A stretch of DNA of 64,000 bases, from positions 60,281,266-60,345,265 of the forward strand of contig CM069443.1 in NCBI GenBank assembly GCA_035610835.1. The letters are read 5' to 3'. Below, one piece after another: positions 1 to 11,286 of the stretch. Made by a program: the position numbers and the translations under genes. The stretch is from Ophiura sarsii. Lineage: Eukaryota > Echinodermata > Ophiuroidea > Amphilepidida > Ophiuridae. The notes beneath the pieces were generated by a model, which did not search any database, was not told the origin of the DNA, and worked only from the letters and a program-made list of their open reading frames with translations. How positions within the stretch are numbered: the stretch's first letter is position 1; every line of letters starts with the position of its first letter.

Positions 1-318
1 ATGCAAGTCTTCGCTATCCAAATATGTTTAAGTGTTATACTGTGAATCATTTACTGGAGATCTAAAGCTTTAAAAGGGAACTTTGGGAAACCATGTATAG
101 GCTAAGATGAAGATAATAGGTATGTGGAACAAAGAGTAGAGCTATATACATGGACATCACACATCAACAGGGGTGTCACTAGAGGGGCAGGGAAAACCCC
201 CCTGCCAGAAATCTTGCCGCCCCCTGATGCCCCAAATAAAATGACACGCTCTATGTGTACAGGGTTAGTCAAAAACAGTGTACTCAAAGTAAAATAATTC
301 TTTTTTTGGACTCACCCT
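1..318. other. unassigned non-coding stretch
   Basis: I see no gene. Around 175-235 there is a C/G-rich patch with runs of C and G resembling the ends of the hAT-like repeats near 58-59 kb, but no boundaries can be placed. Confidence 0.4.
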
Positions 319-845
319 ATATACGAGGATCATTCAATGTTCAATTAGTTCTAACTCCTCCTCATTACATCGCTAATATGAATGCCAAGCTCATGACATT
401 TGTCATAATTATAGCTCCGAATAATATAGCTACACATTTGTAATAAATGACAATTGCTATCTGTTTCACTTTTGTCATGATACGGTCAAAGCCAGAGAGA
501 GATTTTGGACAACGGACAAGGAAAATTTACATATGGCTTTTGTTTTTTCCCCGTATTGTATGGTTAGATGTATTGGAGCATGATTTGAATACTGAAAATG
601 AAAATCAATGAATGATATCTGAATATATTACAGTATTATAATGAATGAATAAGATTGTAAGCAATATTAGTTCTTGTAGGCTTGCAAATAGAGTAACATC
701 AACTCAAATCAAATGTATTGTTATACCTTGGCATACTGGAATATTGCTAACCAGTCAAATTGTCGTTGTTACAACTCAAGCCACAGTGCCTCGCATGTTA
801 AATCTCATTCTAGGAGTTTTCATTATGTGCAACCTTCAACAAATC
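319..845 (+). mobile_element. truncated mariner-type element (left part)
   Basis: The segment starts with ACGAGGATCATTCAATG after a TATAT context. It then follows the left half of the complete element at 17432-18488, sharing the words AGAGAGATTTTGGACAACGG and CTCATGACATTTGTCAT. The right half and right terminal repeat are missing. There is no transposase ORF. Confidence 0.65.
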
Positions 846-899
846 TAAGATTTCGCCGGTTTTGTTCGCTTTTAAAGCATTTGACGTTGTGACACATAA

Positions 900-1535
900 T
901 TAGTCACGAATAAACCACGTATGAGTTTGGTTTTTACTCTTCTTATATTCAGGCATGCCATCGTGGATCCGAAAGCCCAGATTAAGAAATGAATGCATAA
1001 CTCTTGACAAGGTGATGCCCTCTTTTATCCACGATTGGTTCAAGTTATTGAAATGCGACACAGAGAAATAGCGAACATGGCTCTTATATACGATTTCTAA
1101 TTGTTCCAGTTTATCCTTAGGTCCAAACACTTTCATCGAAATAACTGTGTCATCAGCGTCAAATTCTGATTCAATGACAATGTATTCCGGCGCAGGTTTC
1201 TCAGTGCCGGACGCAGACTTTTCTGCACAGTCATTGCGTTTGCTCTGAACTGCTCCAATCAATTCTTGAAGTTGGTAGAAACCAGCCTCTGCTTCCAGCA
1301 AATCATAATCTTTGAAACCATCTGGCAGTACAAGAGAATGTCTGCGTAGAAAATCTAACACATGGCGAAACATTTGACCATTCGCGTCGATCCAGTAATT
1401 CCCCTCTTTATCTTTGGTTGTTTCCATGCGTCCACTAAACATGGCGCCTAACATTGAGTCAGTATAGTTAGTTAACGTTGATCGACTCGTAGTATAGATG
1501 TATCCCCCGACGTTGATTTTTATGATATCAGCCAT
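900..1535 (-). CDS. KCTD-like BTB/T1-domain protein, copy K1
   Basis: Single-exon gene for a 211-residue protein. Residues 4-37 (IIKINVGGYIYTT...SMLGAMFSGRM) and the stretch to about residue 98 match the BTB/POZ T1-type domain of the KCTD family; the paired words GGYIYTTSRSTL and LLEAEAGFYQL are diagnostic. Known KCTD proteins oligomerise through this domain, and many are Cullin-3 substrate adaptors; that role is inferred here. The ATG at 1535 is chosen because every paralogue begins MADIIKINVGG. The frame is open further upstream, but only to a TTG. K1 has the most divergent C-terminal half of the intact copies (IESEFDADDTVISMKVFG, ending KNQTHTWFIRD), while its BTB half is nearly identical to the others. 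A TATA-like box lies about 130 bases upstream, and foldback sequence begins about 0.4 kb upstream. There is no intron or signal peptide. Confidence 0.85.
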   Translation of the reverse strand: MADIIKINVGGYIYTTSRSTLTNYTDSMLGAMFSGRMETTKDKEGNYWIDANGQMFRHVLDFLRRHSLVLPDGFKDYDLLEAEAGFYQLQELIGAVQSKRNDCAEKSASGTEKPAPEYIVIESEFDADDTVISMKVFGPKDKLEQLEIVYKSHVRYFSVSHFNNLNQSWIKEGITLSRVMHSFLNLGFRIHDGMPEYKKSKNQTHTWFIRD

Positions 1536-1660
1536 ATTGTCACGGTTTACCTGATCAATCTCGATTTGGAGCTGACTTATGGCTTCGAATAAGATGATAA
1601 GTTGATTTTTAAAAATAACCACTGTCAAAACACTCGTTATTTTCAGAAATTATCCGGGGA

Positions 1661-1670
1661 AATTATACTG
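1661..1670 (-). promoter_or_regulatory. TATA-like box upstream of K1
   Basis: On the minus strand this reads CAGTATAATT, about 130 bases before the K1 start codon. The same decamer occurs at comparable distance upstream of K4, K5 and K6, with a variant in K7. It is embedded in a conserved leader, so conservation by duplication cannot be separated from function. Confidence 0.4.
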
Positions 1671-1771
1671 CGCATCATGTACTGCATAAACCTGTATGTA
1701 AGAAGAATAGTGCGTCGCAGATTCACAGCACAGTGAGCCCTCGAAGGGAAACGTTTTTGTACGCAATTATT

Positions 1772-2290
1772 AGTGGCCATTGCGCGATAATTGGGAAGTC
1801 CCTCGTTCATGAAATATGCAGTGCTGTGCAGAGAAAAAATCATCGATGAACAATCAGGGATTTATGTGGCCCTGACTTATTCGCGCCATACTGATGCATC
1901 TAAACGCCATCATACTTAACGATATAGTGAGATAATACATATTGACAAGTAGACATAATAATATAATAATAATAATAAACAGGCATTTAAAAGACGCATT
2001 TCAAACCGCAAGGAAACACAATGCGCCGCACAAAGATAAAATCAATCAGCGTGCAATATATCAAATTAAAGAGGAGAAATTTCTCAACAACTTCATAATT
2101 CAATATGTTTATGTAGGAGTCATACTTTTAAAGTTATCAGCACATTTAGTACCTGATCAGTTACTTAATGTGTTTACTGTATATTATTGGCCATTGCATG
2201 ATTATTGGAAAGTCCCTCGTTCACGAAATAATTATACAGAGGAAGTGAACAATCTTGGATTTATGTGGCTCTGACTTATTCGCGCTCATG
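1772..2290. repeat. duplicated KCTD-upstream module
   Basis: The module with the words AAGTCCCTCGTTCA, GAACAATC and TTTATGTGGC..CTGACTTATTCGCG occurs at 1772-1889 and again at 2191-2288. Between them lies sequence also found at 32758-32980 (GAGGAGAAATTTCTCAACAA). A piece of foldback arm (CATACTTAACGATATAGTGA) sits at about 1912-1960. The arrangement suggests two overlapping unit copies joined by recombination. Confidence 0.6.
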
Positions 2291-2375
2291 CGTCCGTAGA
2301 CCTACTTGCTTCTTTTTGACAAGGGGGAGGGGGGGATATCATGCTGTAAGCATGTATTCATACTATTGAAGCATC

Positions 2376-2712
2376 TAAGTCCCATCCTACGTTACGACAT
2401 AGTGAGATAATATATCTTGTCAAGTAGACATAATACATAATATCAGTATTATGTTGACATGGTCAGATAGTTATTCTTACCATGTCGACTTAAAAATCTT
2501 ATTGATTCAACATTATTAAGGGGACTTCACAAACAGTTAATGTTGTCATTGCGAGATAGGGTATCTTGCCAAGTCGACTTTACAAAAAGTCGATGTCGTC
2601 ATGGTAAGATATATTACCTCGCTAATTCGACGTCACAGAAAGGAAATGTCGTCATAATGGTGAGATATAATGTATTATCTTGCGAAGTCGACTTTCCAAA
2701 AAGTAGATTATA
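2376..2712. mobile_element. FB1 foldback-type element, left arm
   Basis: The arm begins near CCCATCCTAC..ACGACATAGTGAGATAAT and contains tandem degenerate ~53-bp subrepeats built from AAGTCGACTT, CAAAAAGTCGATGTCGTCAT, GGCGAGATA and ATCTTGCC. The matching inverted arm is seen in the copies at 6.4-7.1 and 40.4-41.5 kb. No coding capacity is visible. Confidence 0.75.
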
Positions 2713-2949
2713 CAATAACAAAATAAAAGGTTTTCGCTCAAAATATTCTGTGATATAAATAGGGTTACCTGCATGGGTGACTCCATTTTATTAATGTATA
2801 ATTAAAGAATATGCAGATATGCAGCGATGGAAATACCCACATGACTTTTCACCCGGAGTTGACTAGGTAGGAACTACACACTTTGTGTGTGGACTTAGAA
2901 TATTTCTAACCCTAACTTTTACAAAAAGAAATAAATCAGTTGAAAAAGT
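2713..2949. other. FB1 interior, non-coding
   Basis: AT-rich interior shared with other FB1 copies (AATAAAAGGTTTTCGCTCAA, GTCACCTGCATGG). No gene is seen. Confidence 0.5.
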
Positions 2950-3030
2950 GGTCCTATATATAGTAGGAATCGATCCATTGACCTCTGCATTGTAAGACAC
3001 ATAACTCAACCACTAGGTTAGCGAGGGGTG
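2950..3030 (-). repeat. tRNA-like SINE head
   Basis: Read on the minus strand, CTAACCTAGTGG (3021-3010) resembles a polymerase III A box. About 34 bases further, GGATCGATTCC (2976-2966) resembles a B box. Between them, GTCTTACAATGCAGAGGTC resembles an anticodon arm and variable region. The acceptor stem does not pair convincingly, so this is better read as a tRNA-derived SINE or tRNA pseudogene than a working tRNA. Confidence 0.5.
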
Positions 3031-3299
3031 AACTGGCCGAGACATGATGTTAATCCCTCTTATTATTACGGAATAAAGGAATACTACTATTATGATCAGT
3101 ACACACAATATTATTAATAGAGCTGCGACACACATGATCGTCAACCCCGTCATGTGGGTATTTCCACTAGTGCATATATATATCGTGAAGAATAAAGGAG
3201 GTACTAAGAGATGTATAAGTGTTTTTTTATACAAAATTTACTTCAATATTAAAGATAATCTTACTATAAATCTGGAAACGGTGGGTGTTTGTTTGGAAT

Positions 3300-3445
3300 C
3301 CAGCTAAGGGCAGCGTAAGCATGGTAAGAATGAGCTATGGTTTGCGATGGTTTCCAGTTTTCAATACGATTTATTCCGTTAAGATATACTACCGGGTTCC
3401 AAAGTATCGGCAATCAATTATTTCCTTTCACCTTGTCCGCTGCCA
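3300..3445. repeat. dispersed repeat, three copies in window
   Basis: The words TTTCCAGTTTTCAATACGAT, ATTCCGTTAA and GGTTCCAAAGTATCGGCAATC recur inverted at about 53309-53400, and in part at 59595-59650. No ends or coding potential are recognised. Confidence 0.6.
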
Positions 3446-3654
3446 TTATATCGAGGTTGTTTGTTGGTGTGTTTGTTAATAAATCTGGAAACGGTGTGTG
3501 TTTGTTTGTTGGGGTGTTTGTTATTCCTAGTAGTCCATCACTTTTGATCAAAGTAGCGCCTAATTTGCATGAAATATGGAGGAAATCACGGGAAGTGTGA
3601 TAAAGTATATTCCAGTGAAATTGGTTAATAATTGGTTCCAAAAACAGCGAAAAA

Positions 3655-3808
3655 CCTCTCGAAACGTCCGATTTTTGATATTCAAAATTTAGAAGAAAGC
3701 TAAATATACGTACATGTTAGAATTGTAAGCACTTTGACCAATAAAAATGGTATTCATAGCTAAGTAAATGCACCGTTCCCGAAATAAATCATTCTGGGAC
3801 ACCTTGTA
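3655..3808. mobile_element. GTGTCCC-end MITE, right fragment
   Basis: It ends with CCCGAAATAAATCATTCTGG followed by GACACCTTGTATA, the inverted form of the left end at 12388 (ACAGGGTGTCCCGAATGATT). The same family occurs at 12388-12803, 20642-21060 and 41643-42243. The TA at the end suggests a Tc1/mariner-type target site. Confidence 0.6.
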
Positions 3809-5352
3809 TAACAACAGTCATACCAATATCAAATTAATTATTTCAAATCAAACCAAAAACATAGATACTGATGGATTGCTTGTTATGAAGATAGCAACAC
3901 ATTATAACAACGTATTATAACAAATATCACATATTACCATTAAACACAAAGACATGGACTTGACTGAGGGATAGCTGTCTACTCAAGATAGCAATAGCAG
4001 CCAGTGCCACGGTAATGACAGTTATACCAATGTCAAATTACTTTATTTCAAATCTATTGAAAAACATTGATTATAGTTCGCTGTCTTCTGACGATAGCGG
4101 CAGATCTAATTATAGTCATAAACATACATGATAAAGATGCCGTTTTAAACACGTTGATAAAATGAACATGCTTTCTACTGAGGATACTGAGGATTGTTTA
4201 ATCAACTACTTCAGGACGTAACGGGACTATGGGTTTCATGAATCTCTATATAATTACGTTAGATAGCAGCATTATAACAGTCATGACGATATCAAATTGG
4301 ATATCATAGTATGATTGGGTTGAGAAGTGTCTTTGATAATGATGGTGATCTTGCTAAGTCAACTTCGCAAAACGTTGATAGCATCATGCACAGATCCTCC
4401 ACGATTGTTTTAAGTTAAAACCTAAAATTATTAAGATAGCTTGATGTGTGCAGGTATTATAATCACAAGCGCTTATGACTTATTAGAAATGGTATTCCTA
4501 TTCAAATAAATGCAACTTTTCCGGACAAATCATTTTGGGACACGTTCTATAACCAGCTTTTATCCATCAATGAATAACAGTTTTGTTCCATTAATAACAT
4601 GTAGGGCTAAGGCTTGTACATTTTATTTGAGATATTACTCGTTGATTATGACGAAAGTTATAATTTTGTTCCCTTATTAAAGGACAACGACCGTTTAACA
4701 TTTTAACTTAATTTTAAGCGCTGTGTTTTTTGTAGAGCGTTATATAAATGCTTATTATTATTATTAAATAAAACATAGAATGTTGGGCAAACCATAAATT
4801 AAATCCTTGTAATAATTTATACCATCTTCAAGTTTTACATTTTTCTTCGAAAACGCTCCGGGATTCTCTTGTGGCACCCATTGGATTTAGATTCAGCCTG
4901 TAAATCTGATCTAAAACTGTTAAAAGTTTTTGAATGTCTTTGTGTTGTAATAGAATAAGCTCACTACAACCATGATAACTCGGTTTAGACTTCACCAGGC
5001 ACTGCAGATACTATTTTCTACCAATTCTTGTGTTTTAATGTAGCAAAGGACACACTGTATAATTAGGCAGATTCAGTAGGTCAGCAATTCTTTTTCTTGG
5101 CCATGGTTCAATTATAGACCCGGAGTGCCAAGTGTTTGCATCATTATTATGTAATAGGCCTACATGAAGTAAGATCAAGTTAGATATAGGGATGTAGAAC
5201 AAACATATGGCTGTGACCAAACATCAGCAAACAGCAACAAACTGTCAATTCAATAGCGTATGTGCACCACTAGGATGTAGTGGGTTCAAATCCTACGCCG
5301 AAGAATGTCCTCGGGTTTTACAGGGTCTGGATCATTCGGCTGGTGCTTGTTA
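3809..5352. repeat. K2 downstream module (non-coding)
   Basis: 3815-4110 contains two to three degenerate ~190-bp repeats (ATACCAATATCAAATTA, GATGGATTGCTGTCTTCTGA-like). 4290-4400 resembles the junction modules at 9580, 13440 and 16700. 4430-5352 is the conserved downstream flank of the KCTD genes, with TTCCCTTATTAAAGGACAAC, ACTCGGTTTAGACTTCACCA and a T-arm-like GTGGGTTCAAATCCTAC at 5280-5296. Confidence 0.65.
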
Positions 5353-5995
5353 TTAGTCACGAATAAACCACATATGTGTTTGGTTTAGATTTATCTTGTA
5401 TTCGGGAACATCATCGAGTCGGAAGCCCATACTACGAATTGAGTGCATGACTCTCGACAAAGTGACCCCATTCTTTATCCAATTACTGTCCACGTTATTG
5501 AAAGACGTACTTGAGAAGCAGGACCAGGAATTAAATTCCCAGTTCTTAATGAATATGGTGTATAATTGTTCCAGTTTATCTTTAGGTCCAACTTTCATCG
5601 AACTTAGTGTGCCGTCAGTATCAAAGAATGAATCAATGACAATATATTCCGGCAGAGGTTTCTTGCCGGACGCAGACTTTTCTGCACACTCTTTGCGTTT
5701 GCTCTGAACTGCTCCAATCAATTCTTGAAGTTGGTAGAAACCAGCCTCTGCTTCCAGCAAATCATATTCCTTGAAACCATCTGGCAGTACAAGAGAATGT
5801 CTGCGTAGAAAATCTAATACATAGCGAAACATTTGACCATTCGCGTCGATCCAGCAATTCCCCTCTTTATCTTTGGTTGTTTCCACGCGTCCACTAAACA
5901 TGGCGCCTAACATTGAGTCAGTATAGTTAGTTAACGTTGATCGACTCGTAGTATAGATGTTAACCCCTGACGTTGATTTTTATGATATCAACCAT
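5353..5995 (-). pseudogene. KCTD-like gene copy K2, frameshifted near the start
   Basis: The start context ATGGTTGATATC (5995) matches MADIIK with one substitution. The reading then runs MVDIIKINVRG and hits TAA at codon 12, because one extra base lies in the GGG-GGA-TAC region; the invariant glycine pair is also damaged. From the internal methionine at 5913 the remaining 186 codons are open to the normal FIRD terminus. The first BTB strand, which forms the oligomer interface in KCTD proteins, would be missing. The C-terminal half shows in-frame indels relative to K4, including loss of one residue at SMKV-GPKD. The upstream TATA-like word is altered to CAGCATAATT. It is probably a pseudogene, although an N-terminally shortened product cannot be excluded. 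Confidence 0.8.
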
Positions 5996-6386
5996 ATTGT
6001 CACGATTTATTTTGATCAATCTTGATTTGGAGCTGACTTATGGCTTCGAATAAGATGATAAGTTGAAGTTGATTTAGATAAGTTGATTTAAAAAAACCAC
6101 TGTCAAAACACTCGAGCGTTATTTTTAGAAATTATCCGGGGAAATTATGCTGCGCATCATGTACTGCATAAACCTGTATGTAAGAAGAATAGTGCGTCGC
6201 AGATATTCACAGCACAGTGAGCCCTCGAAGTGAAACGTTTTTGTATGCAATTATTAGTGGCCAATGCCATTGCGTGATAATTGGGAAGTCCCTCGTTTAT
6301 GAAATATGCAGTGTTGTGCAGAGGAAAAATCATCGATGAACAATCAGGGATTTATGTGGCCCTGACTTATTTGCGCCATACTGATG

Positions 6387-7080
6387 CATCTAAGCGCCAT
6401 CATATTTAACGATATAGTGAGATAATACATATTGACAAGTAGACATAATATCGGTATTATGTCGACATGGTCAGATTATTATTCTTACCACGTCGAATTA
6501 AGTCGAAGAATTATTATTATTATTACTGTTTGTGAAGTCGATGTCGTCATGGGGCGAGAGAGAGTAAGTTGCAAAGTCGACTTTACAAAAAGTCGATGTT
6601 TTCATGGTAAGATATATTACCTCGCTAAGTCGACTTTACAAAAAGTATACCGTATTATACAATTACAAAATAAATAAAAGGTTTTAGCTCAAAATATTCG
6701 GTGATATAAATAGGGTCACCTGCATGGATGGCTCCTTTTGTTAATGTATAATTAAAGAATATAGATTAAGCACAATATATAGCCCACAAACATTGTTCAA
6801 GTTGGATGGCTCTTAGTTGCTTTTGTACAGTTAGAAGTCGACTTGGCAAGATAATATTTCTCGCCATGATGACATCGACTCTTTGTTAAGTCGACCTGGC
6901 AAGCTAATAATATATCTCAACATGACGACATCTTTTTTTTTTGTGAAGTCGACTTGGCAAGTTTACCTTTCTCGCCATGACGACATCAACTTTTGTGAAG
7001 TCGACTTGGCAAGATATATCTCACCATGTCGACTTTAAGTCGACATGGTAAGAACAATTATCTGACAATTATCTAACTTT
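6387..7080. mobile_element. FB1 foldback-type element, both arms present
   Basis: The left arm (6387-6660) carries GTCGACATGG..CTTACCACGTCGA and AAAAAGTCGATGT..TCATGGTAAGATATATTACC. A ~170-base interior follows. The right arm (6835-7080) has the same subrepeats inverted (GAAGTCGACTTGGCAAG, CGCCATGACGACATC). The right end is cut by LINE sequence at about 7080. The K2 start codon lies about 0.4 kb to the left. Confidence 0.75.
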
Positions 7081-7081
7081 A

Positions 7082-8420
7082 TCATTTAAAGACCACCAAC
7101 AAAATACAATGACCAATGCTTAATATTGCTAAACTGAGCATTATAAATACGAATGGGGAATCTCCCTAATACACCCCTATCAGCATTATCTGTTGCATTT
7201 ATTATGACCACCCAAAAGTAATTGCATACTTTATTTAATATGCAAAGTTTCCCTAGGTAATTATCACAAATTGAGAGAAAATTAGTAAGTGTTTTTCACA
7301 AATATGGAGACCAGACTTCACTACCATAGCTTAGTATAGGTTGAATTAAAGACGAAAATAACTTAACACTACAATTATATGAGGAAATACTTAAATTGTG
7401 TCTAATTTTAAAATATACCTCAGAGCGGCCTTTTCTTGAAGTCTATATAGCTTTGGTAAAAGAACCGGACGGAACCATCACAATACCTAAATAGCAATAT
7501 TCAGTGGACACTTTAAGCTTAACACTACCATAATTAAATTTGTATTTATTTATAGTGTGACCTCCCTTCACGTTATTATATTTATCAATGTTCACTACCA
7601 GTTTTCAAATCGAACAATAATTTTGAAGTCTATCAAAAGCCTGCTGAAGCTCTTTTGAATTTTCTGAAGAAATAGGAAATAGGTAAATAATTTTAATTAT
7701 TTAACATTAAAATGTTAACTGATGGATCACAAGACAAATCAAATATATCAGGTATAGGTCACTCAGAAAGATATTGAAAAACAAAGGACTTCAAATACAG
7801 CCCTGTTAACACCAACTGTAGTCTGAAATGAATATGTTTCTTTACCATCACATTTAACAGCAAATAATACAGAACTATACTGTCATATCTGTCATAATGT
7901 TTAAAATGTTACCACAGACACCAATCTGTGTAAGTTTATAATATCAAACCATTGCGCCACACTGTATTAACCACTGCAGAAAAATTAATGAAACATATAG
8001 TAGAGATAAGATTGACCGATTGATGTATTTATCTATAAGAGATTTTAAAACTAAAAAAATATGATCACTTGTGCGAGATCTTTTTCTGAAACCGATTTGG
8101 TTTGATGGAATGATACCATTATCATCAATATTGATACGATTACTAGTACATAAAACCAAACAGAGCAACTTGCATAAATTACTAGACACAGCAACACCCC
8201 TGTAATTCTTAGGAGTTGCCTAATATAGTATACGTGGGAATAAATGCCATGTTTTTCATTTGTAAAAACACATGAACAAGTTCATCTTTATTTTAAAGTC
8301 AGATATGAAATTTAAAAATGGGCAATGACTCACCTTTTCAAGGCTAGTAAAATGGAAGCTCACTAACGGTAAACATGAAACATGTATAAATAGCTGCGGT
8401 GAGTCGAAAGTGCAACGAAA
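7082..8420 (-). mobile_element. degenerate non-LTR retrotransposon fragment
   Basis: On the minus strand 8189-7944 reads DNGIIPSNQIGFRKRSRTSDH, a recognisable piece of LINE reverse transcriptase (the GFRK..RTSDH region), followed by the truncated word SLIDKY. Further 3', about 7650-7400, traces of a YLGI-type segment match the better preserved copy at 23342-23554. Many stops and indels are present. The element is dead, and the clade is uncertain. Confidence 0.7.
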
Positions 8421-8429
8421 TAGCTTTAT

Positions 8430-9167
8430 TTATTTTATCGATGAATAGCAGTTTTTATTCATAATGTAGGGCTAAGGCTTGTACATTTTATTTGCGATAT
8501 TACAATACTCGTTGAATATGACGAAAGTTATAATTTTGTTCCCTTATTAAAGGACAATGACTGTTAACATTTTAACTTAGTATTAAATGAAACATCAAAT
8601 GTCGGGCAAAACATACATTTTTGAAATCCTTGTGCCCATTTATCTTCGAGTTTTGCATTTTTCTTCGAAAAAACGCTCCAGGATTCTCTAGTAGCACCAT
8701 TGGATTTAGAATCAGCCTGTAAATCTGATCTAAAACTGTTAAAAGCTTCTTAATGTCATTGTGTTGTAATCAGTAAAAAGCTCAATACAGCCATGATAAC
8801 TCGGTTTGGACTACACCAGGCACTGCATATACTATTTTTCTACCAATTCTTGTGTTTTAACGTAGCAGCGGTCACACTTTATAAATAGGCAGATCTGTGA
8901 TTCAGTATAGGTCAACCGTTCTTTTTCATGGCCATGGTTCAGTTATAGACCCGGCGTGCCAAGTGTTGCATGTTTCATAATTATGTAATATATGAAGTAA
9001 GATCAAGTTGGATATAGGGATGTAGAACAAACATGGCTGTGACCAAACATCAGCAAACAGCAACAAACTGTCAATTCAATAGCGATGCACCACTAGGATG
9101 TAGTGGGTTCAAATCCTACGCCGAAGAATGCTTTTAAAGGTCTGGATCACTCGACTGGTGCTTGTTA
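8430..9167. repeat. K3 downstream module (non-coding)
   Basis: Conserved flank as at 4430-5352, with the T-arm-like GTGGGTTCAAATCCTAC at 9103-9119. Confidence 0.6.
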
Positions 9168-9583
9168 TTAGTCACGAATAAACCACATATGTGTTTGGTT
9201 TGGATTTGTCTTGTATTCGGGAACATCGTCGAGTCGGAATCCCAAACTACGAATTGAGTGCATGACTCTCGACAAAGTGACACCTTGCGATATCAAATTA
9301 CCGGTCACGTGATTGAAACTCGCAACTGAGCAATTAATATTAAAGTTGTGAGTGAATATGGTGCGTAATTGTTCCAGTCTATCTTTAGGTCCAAGCACCT
9401 GCATCACACTTAGTCTGCTGTCAGTATCAAAGTCTGAATCAATGACAATATAGTCCGGCACAGGCTCCTTGCGGGACGCAGACTTTTCTGCACACTCTAT
9501 GCGGTTGCTCTGAACTGCTCCAATCAATTCTTGAAGTTGGTAGAAACCAGCCTCTGCTTCCAGCAAATCATAATCTTTGAAAC
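9168..9583 (-). pseudogene. KCTD-like gene copy K3, 5' half missing
   Basis: The C-terminal 130 or so residues are open and end in the family terminus NQTHMWFIRD. Read upstream on the coding strand, homology stops abruptly at 9583, within the FKDYDLLEAEAG codons. The sequence changes to a module containing GATATGGATATCAT, found elsewhere at 13440 and 4300. The whole BTB core before residue ~75 is absent, as are start codon and promoter. The retained part is almost identical to K6 (30848-31246), with only a few residue differences, so K3 and K6 come from a recent duplication. It is a truncated pseudogene created by rearrangement. Confidence 0.85.
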
Positions 9584-10644
9584 GATATGGATATCATAGT
9601 ATGATTGGGTTGAGAAGTGTCTTTGATAATGATGGTGTTCTTGCTAAGTCGACTTCGCAAAACGTTGATGGCATCATGCACAGATCCTCCACGATTGTTT
9701 TAAGTTAAAACCTAAAATTATTAAGAAAGCTTGACGTGTGCAGGTATTATAATCACAAGCGCTTATGACTTATTAGAAATGGTATTCCTATTCAAATAAA
9801 TGCAACTTTTCCGGACAAATCATTTTGGGACACGTTCTATAACCAGCTTTTCTCCATCAATGAATAACAGTTTTGATCCATTAATAATATATAGTGCTAA
9901 GGCTTGTACATTTTATTTGAGATATTACTCGTTGATTATGACGAAAGTTGTAATTTTGTTCCCTTATTAAAGGACAACGACCGTTTAACTTAATTTTAAG
10001 CGCGGTGTTCTTTGTAGAGCGCTATATAAATGCTTATTATTATTATTATTATTATTAAATAAAACAGATTGCTGGGCAAACCATACATTAAATCCTTGTA
10101 ATCATTTATACCATCTTCAAGTTTTGCATTTTTCTTCGAAAAACGCTCCAGGATTCTCTAGTAGCACCCATTGGATTTAGATTCAGCCTGTATATTTGAT
10201 CTAAAATTGTTAAAAGTTTTGAATGTCTTTGTGTTGTAATAGAATAAGCTCAATACAACCATGATAACTCGGTTTGGACTTCACCAGGCACTGCATATAC
10301 TATTTTTCTACCAATTCTTGTGTTTTAACGTAGCAAAGGACACACTGTATACATGGTATAGGCAGATTCAGTAGGTCAACTGTTCTTTTTCTTGACCATG
10401 GTTCAATTATAGACCCGGAGTGCCAAGTGTTTGCATCATTATTATGTAATAGGCCTACATGAAGTAAGATCAAGTTGGATATAGGGATGTAGAACAAACA
10501 TTATGGCTGTGACCAAACATCATCAAACAGCAACAAACTGTCAATTCAATAGCGTATGTGCACCACTAGGATGTGGGTTCAAATCCTACACCGAAGAATG
10601 TCCTTGGTTTTACAGGGTCTGGATCATTCGGCTGGTGCTTGTTA
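9584..10644. repeat. rearranged junction plus K4 downstream module
   Basis: 9584-10060 repeats sequence at 4300-4740, including the FB1-like AAGTCGACTTCGCAAAACG. 10060-10644 is the conserved KCTD downstream flank, with GTGGGTTCAAATCCTAC at 10573-10589. No gene is seen apart from K3 and K4. Confidence 0.6.
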
Positions 10645-11286
10645 TTAGTCACGAATAAACCACATATGTGTTTGGTTTGGATTTTTCTTGTATTCGGGAA
10701 CATCGTCGAGTCGGAAGCCCATACTACGAATTGAGTGCATGACTCTCGACAAAGTGACACCTTGCGCTATCCAATTTCTGTCCACGTGATTGAAACTCGC
10801 AAGTGAGAAAGACCGGGCTTTAAAATTCGAGTTCTGAATGAATATGGTGTATAATTGTTCCAGTTTATCTTTAGGTCCAAACACTTGCATCGAACTTAGT
10901 CTGCCGTCAGGATCAAATGCTGCATCAATGACAATATATTCCGGCACAGGTTTCTTGTCGGACGCAGACCTTTCTGCACACTCTTTGCGCTTGCTCTGAA
11001 CTGCTCCAATCAATTCTTGAAGTTGGTAGAAACCAGCCTCTGCTTCCAGCAAATCATATTCCTTGAAACCATCTGGCAATACAAGGGAATGTCTGCGGAG
11101 AAAATCTAACAAATAGCGAAACATTTGACCATTCGCGTCGATCCAGTAATTCCCCTCTTTGTCTTTGGATGTATCCATGCGTCCACTAAACATGGCGCCT
11201 AACATTGAGTCAGGATAGTTGGTTAGCGTTGATCGACTCGTAGTATAGATGTATCCCCCGACGTTGATTTTTATGATATCAGCCAT
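10645..11286 (-). CDS. KCTD-like BTB/T1-domain protein, copy K4
   Basis: Intact single-exon gene of 213 residues and the best reference copy of the family. The BTB/T1 domain spans residues ~4-98: INVGGYIYTTSRSTLTNYPD, SMLGAMFSGRMDTSKD, GNYWIDANGQMFRYLLDFLR, LLEAEAGFYQLQELI. A hydrophilic linker (residues ~99-115) leads into a C-terminal domain (~116-213) with VFGPKDKLEQLYTIF, GVTLSRVMHSIRSMGFRLDD and the terminal MWFIRD. The layout is like small KCTD proteins, in which BTB oligomerises and can bind Cullin-3 and the C-terminal part binds a partner; the partner cannot be told. The start is fixed by the shared MADIIK. A TATA-like box lies at 11410-11419, and FB1 arms begin ~0.7 kb upstream. Confidence 0.88.
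   Translation of the reverse strand: MADIIKINVGGYIYTTSRSTLTNYPDSMLGAMFSGRMDTSKDKEGNYWIDANGQMFRYLLDFLRRHSLVLPDGFKEYDLLEAEAGFYQLQELIGAVQSKRKECAERSASDKKPVPEYIVIDAAFDPDGRLSSMQVFGPKDKLEQLYTIFIQNSNFKARSFSLASFNHVDRNWIAQGVTLSRVMHSIRSMGFRLDDVPEYKKNPNQTHMWFIRD

Noticed and set aside
1536..1628. N-terminal extension of K1 by 31 codons
   Set aside because: The extension begins at TTG. All paralogues start at MADIIK and have non-coding sequence upstream with frameshifts between copies.
1942..2274. 110-codon plus-strand ORF
   Set aside because: It overlaps the duplicated KCTD-upstream module; the corresponding copy at 32758-32980 has different frame breaks.
5270..5300. Functional tRNA gene downstream of the KCTD copies
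   Set aside because: Only the T-arm/B-box part is present; no D arm, anticodon arm or acceptor stem can be folded around it.
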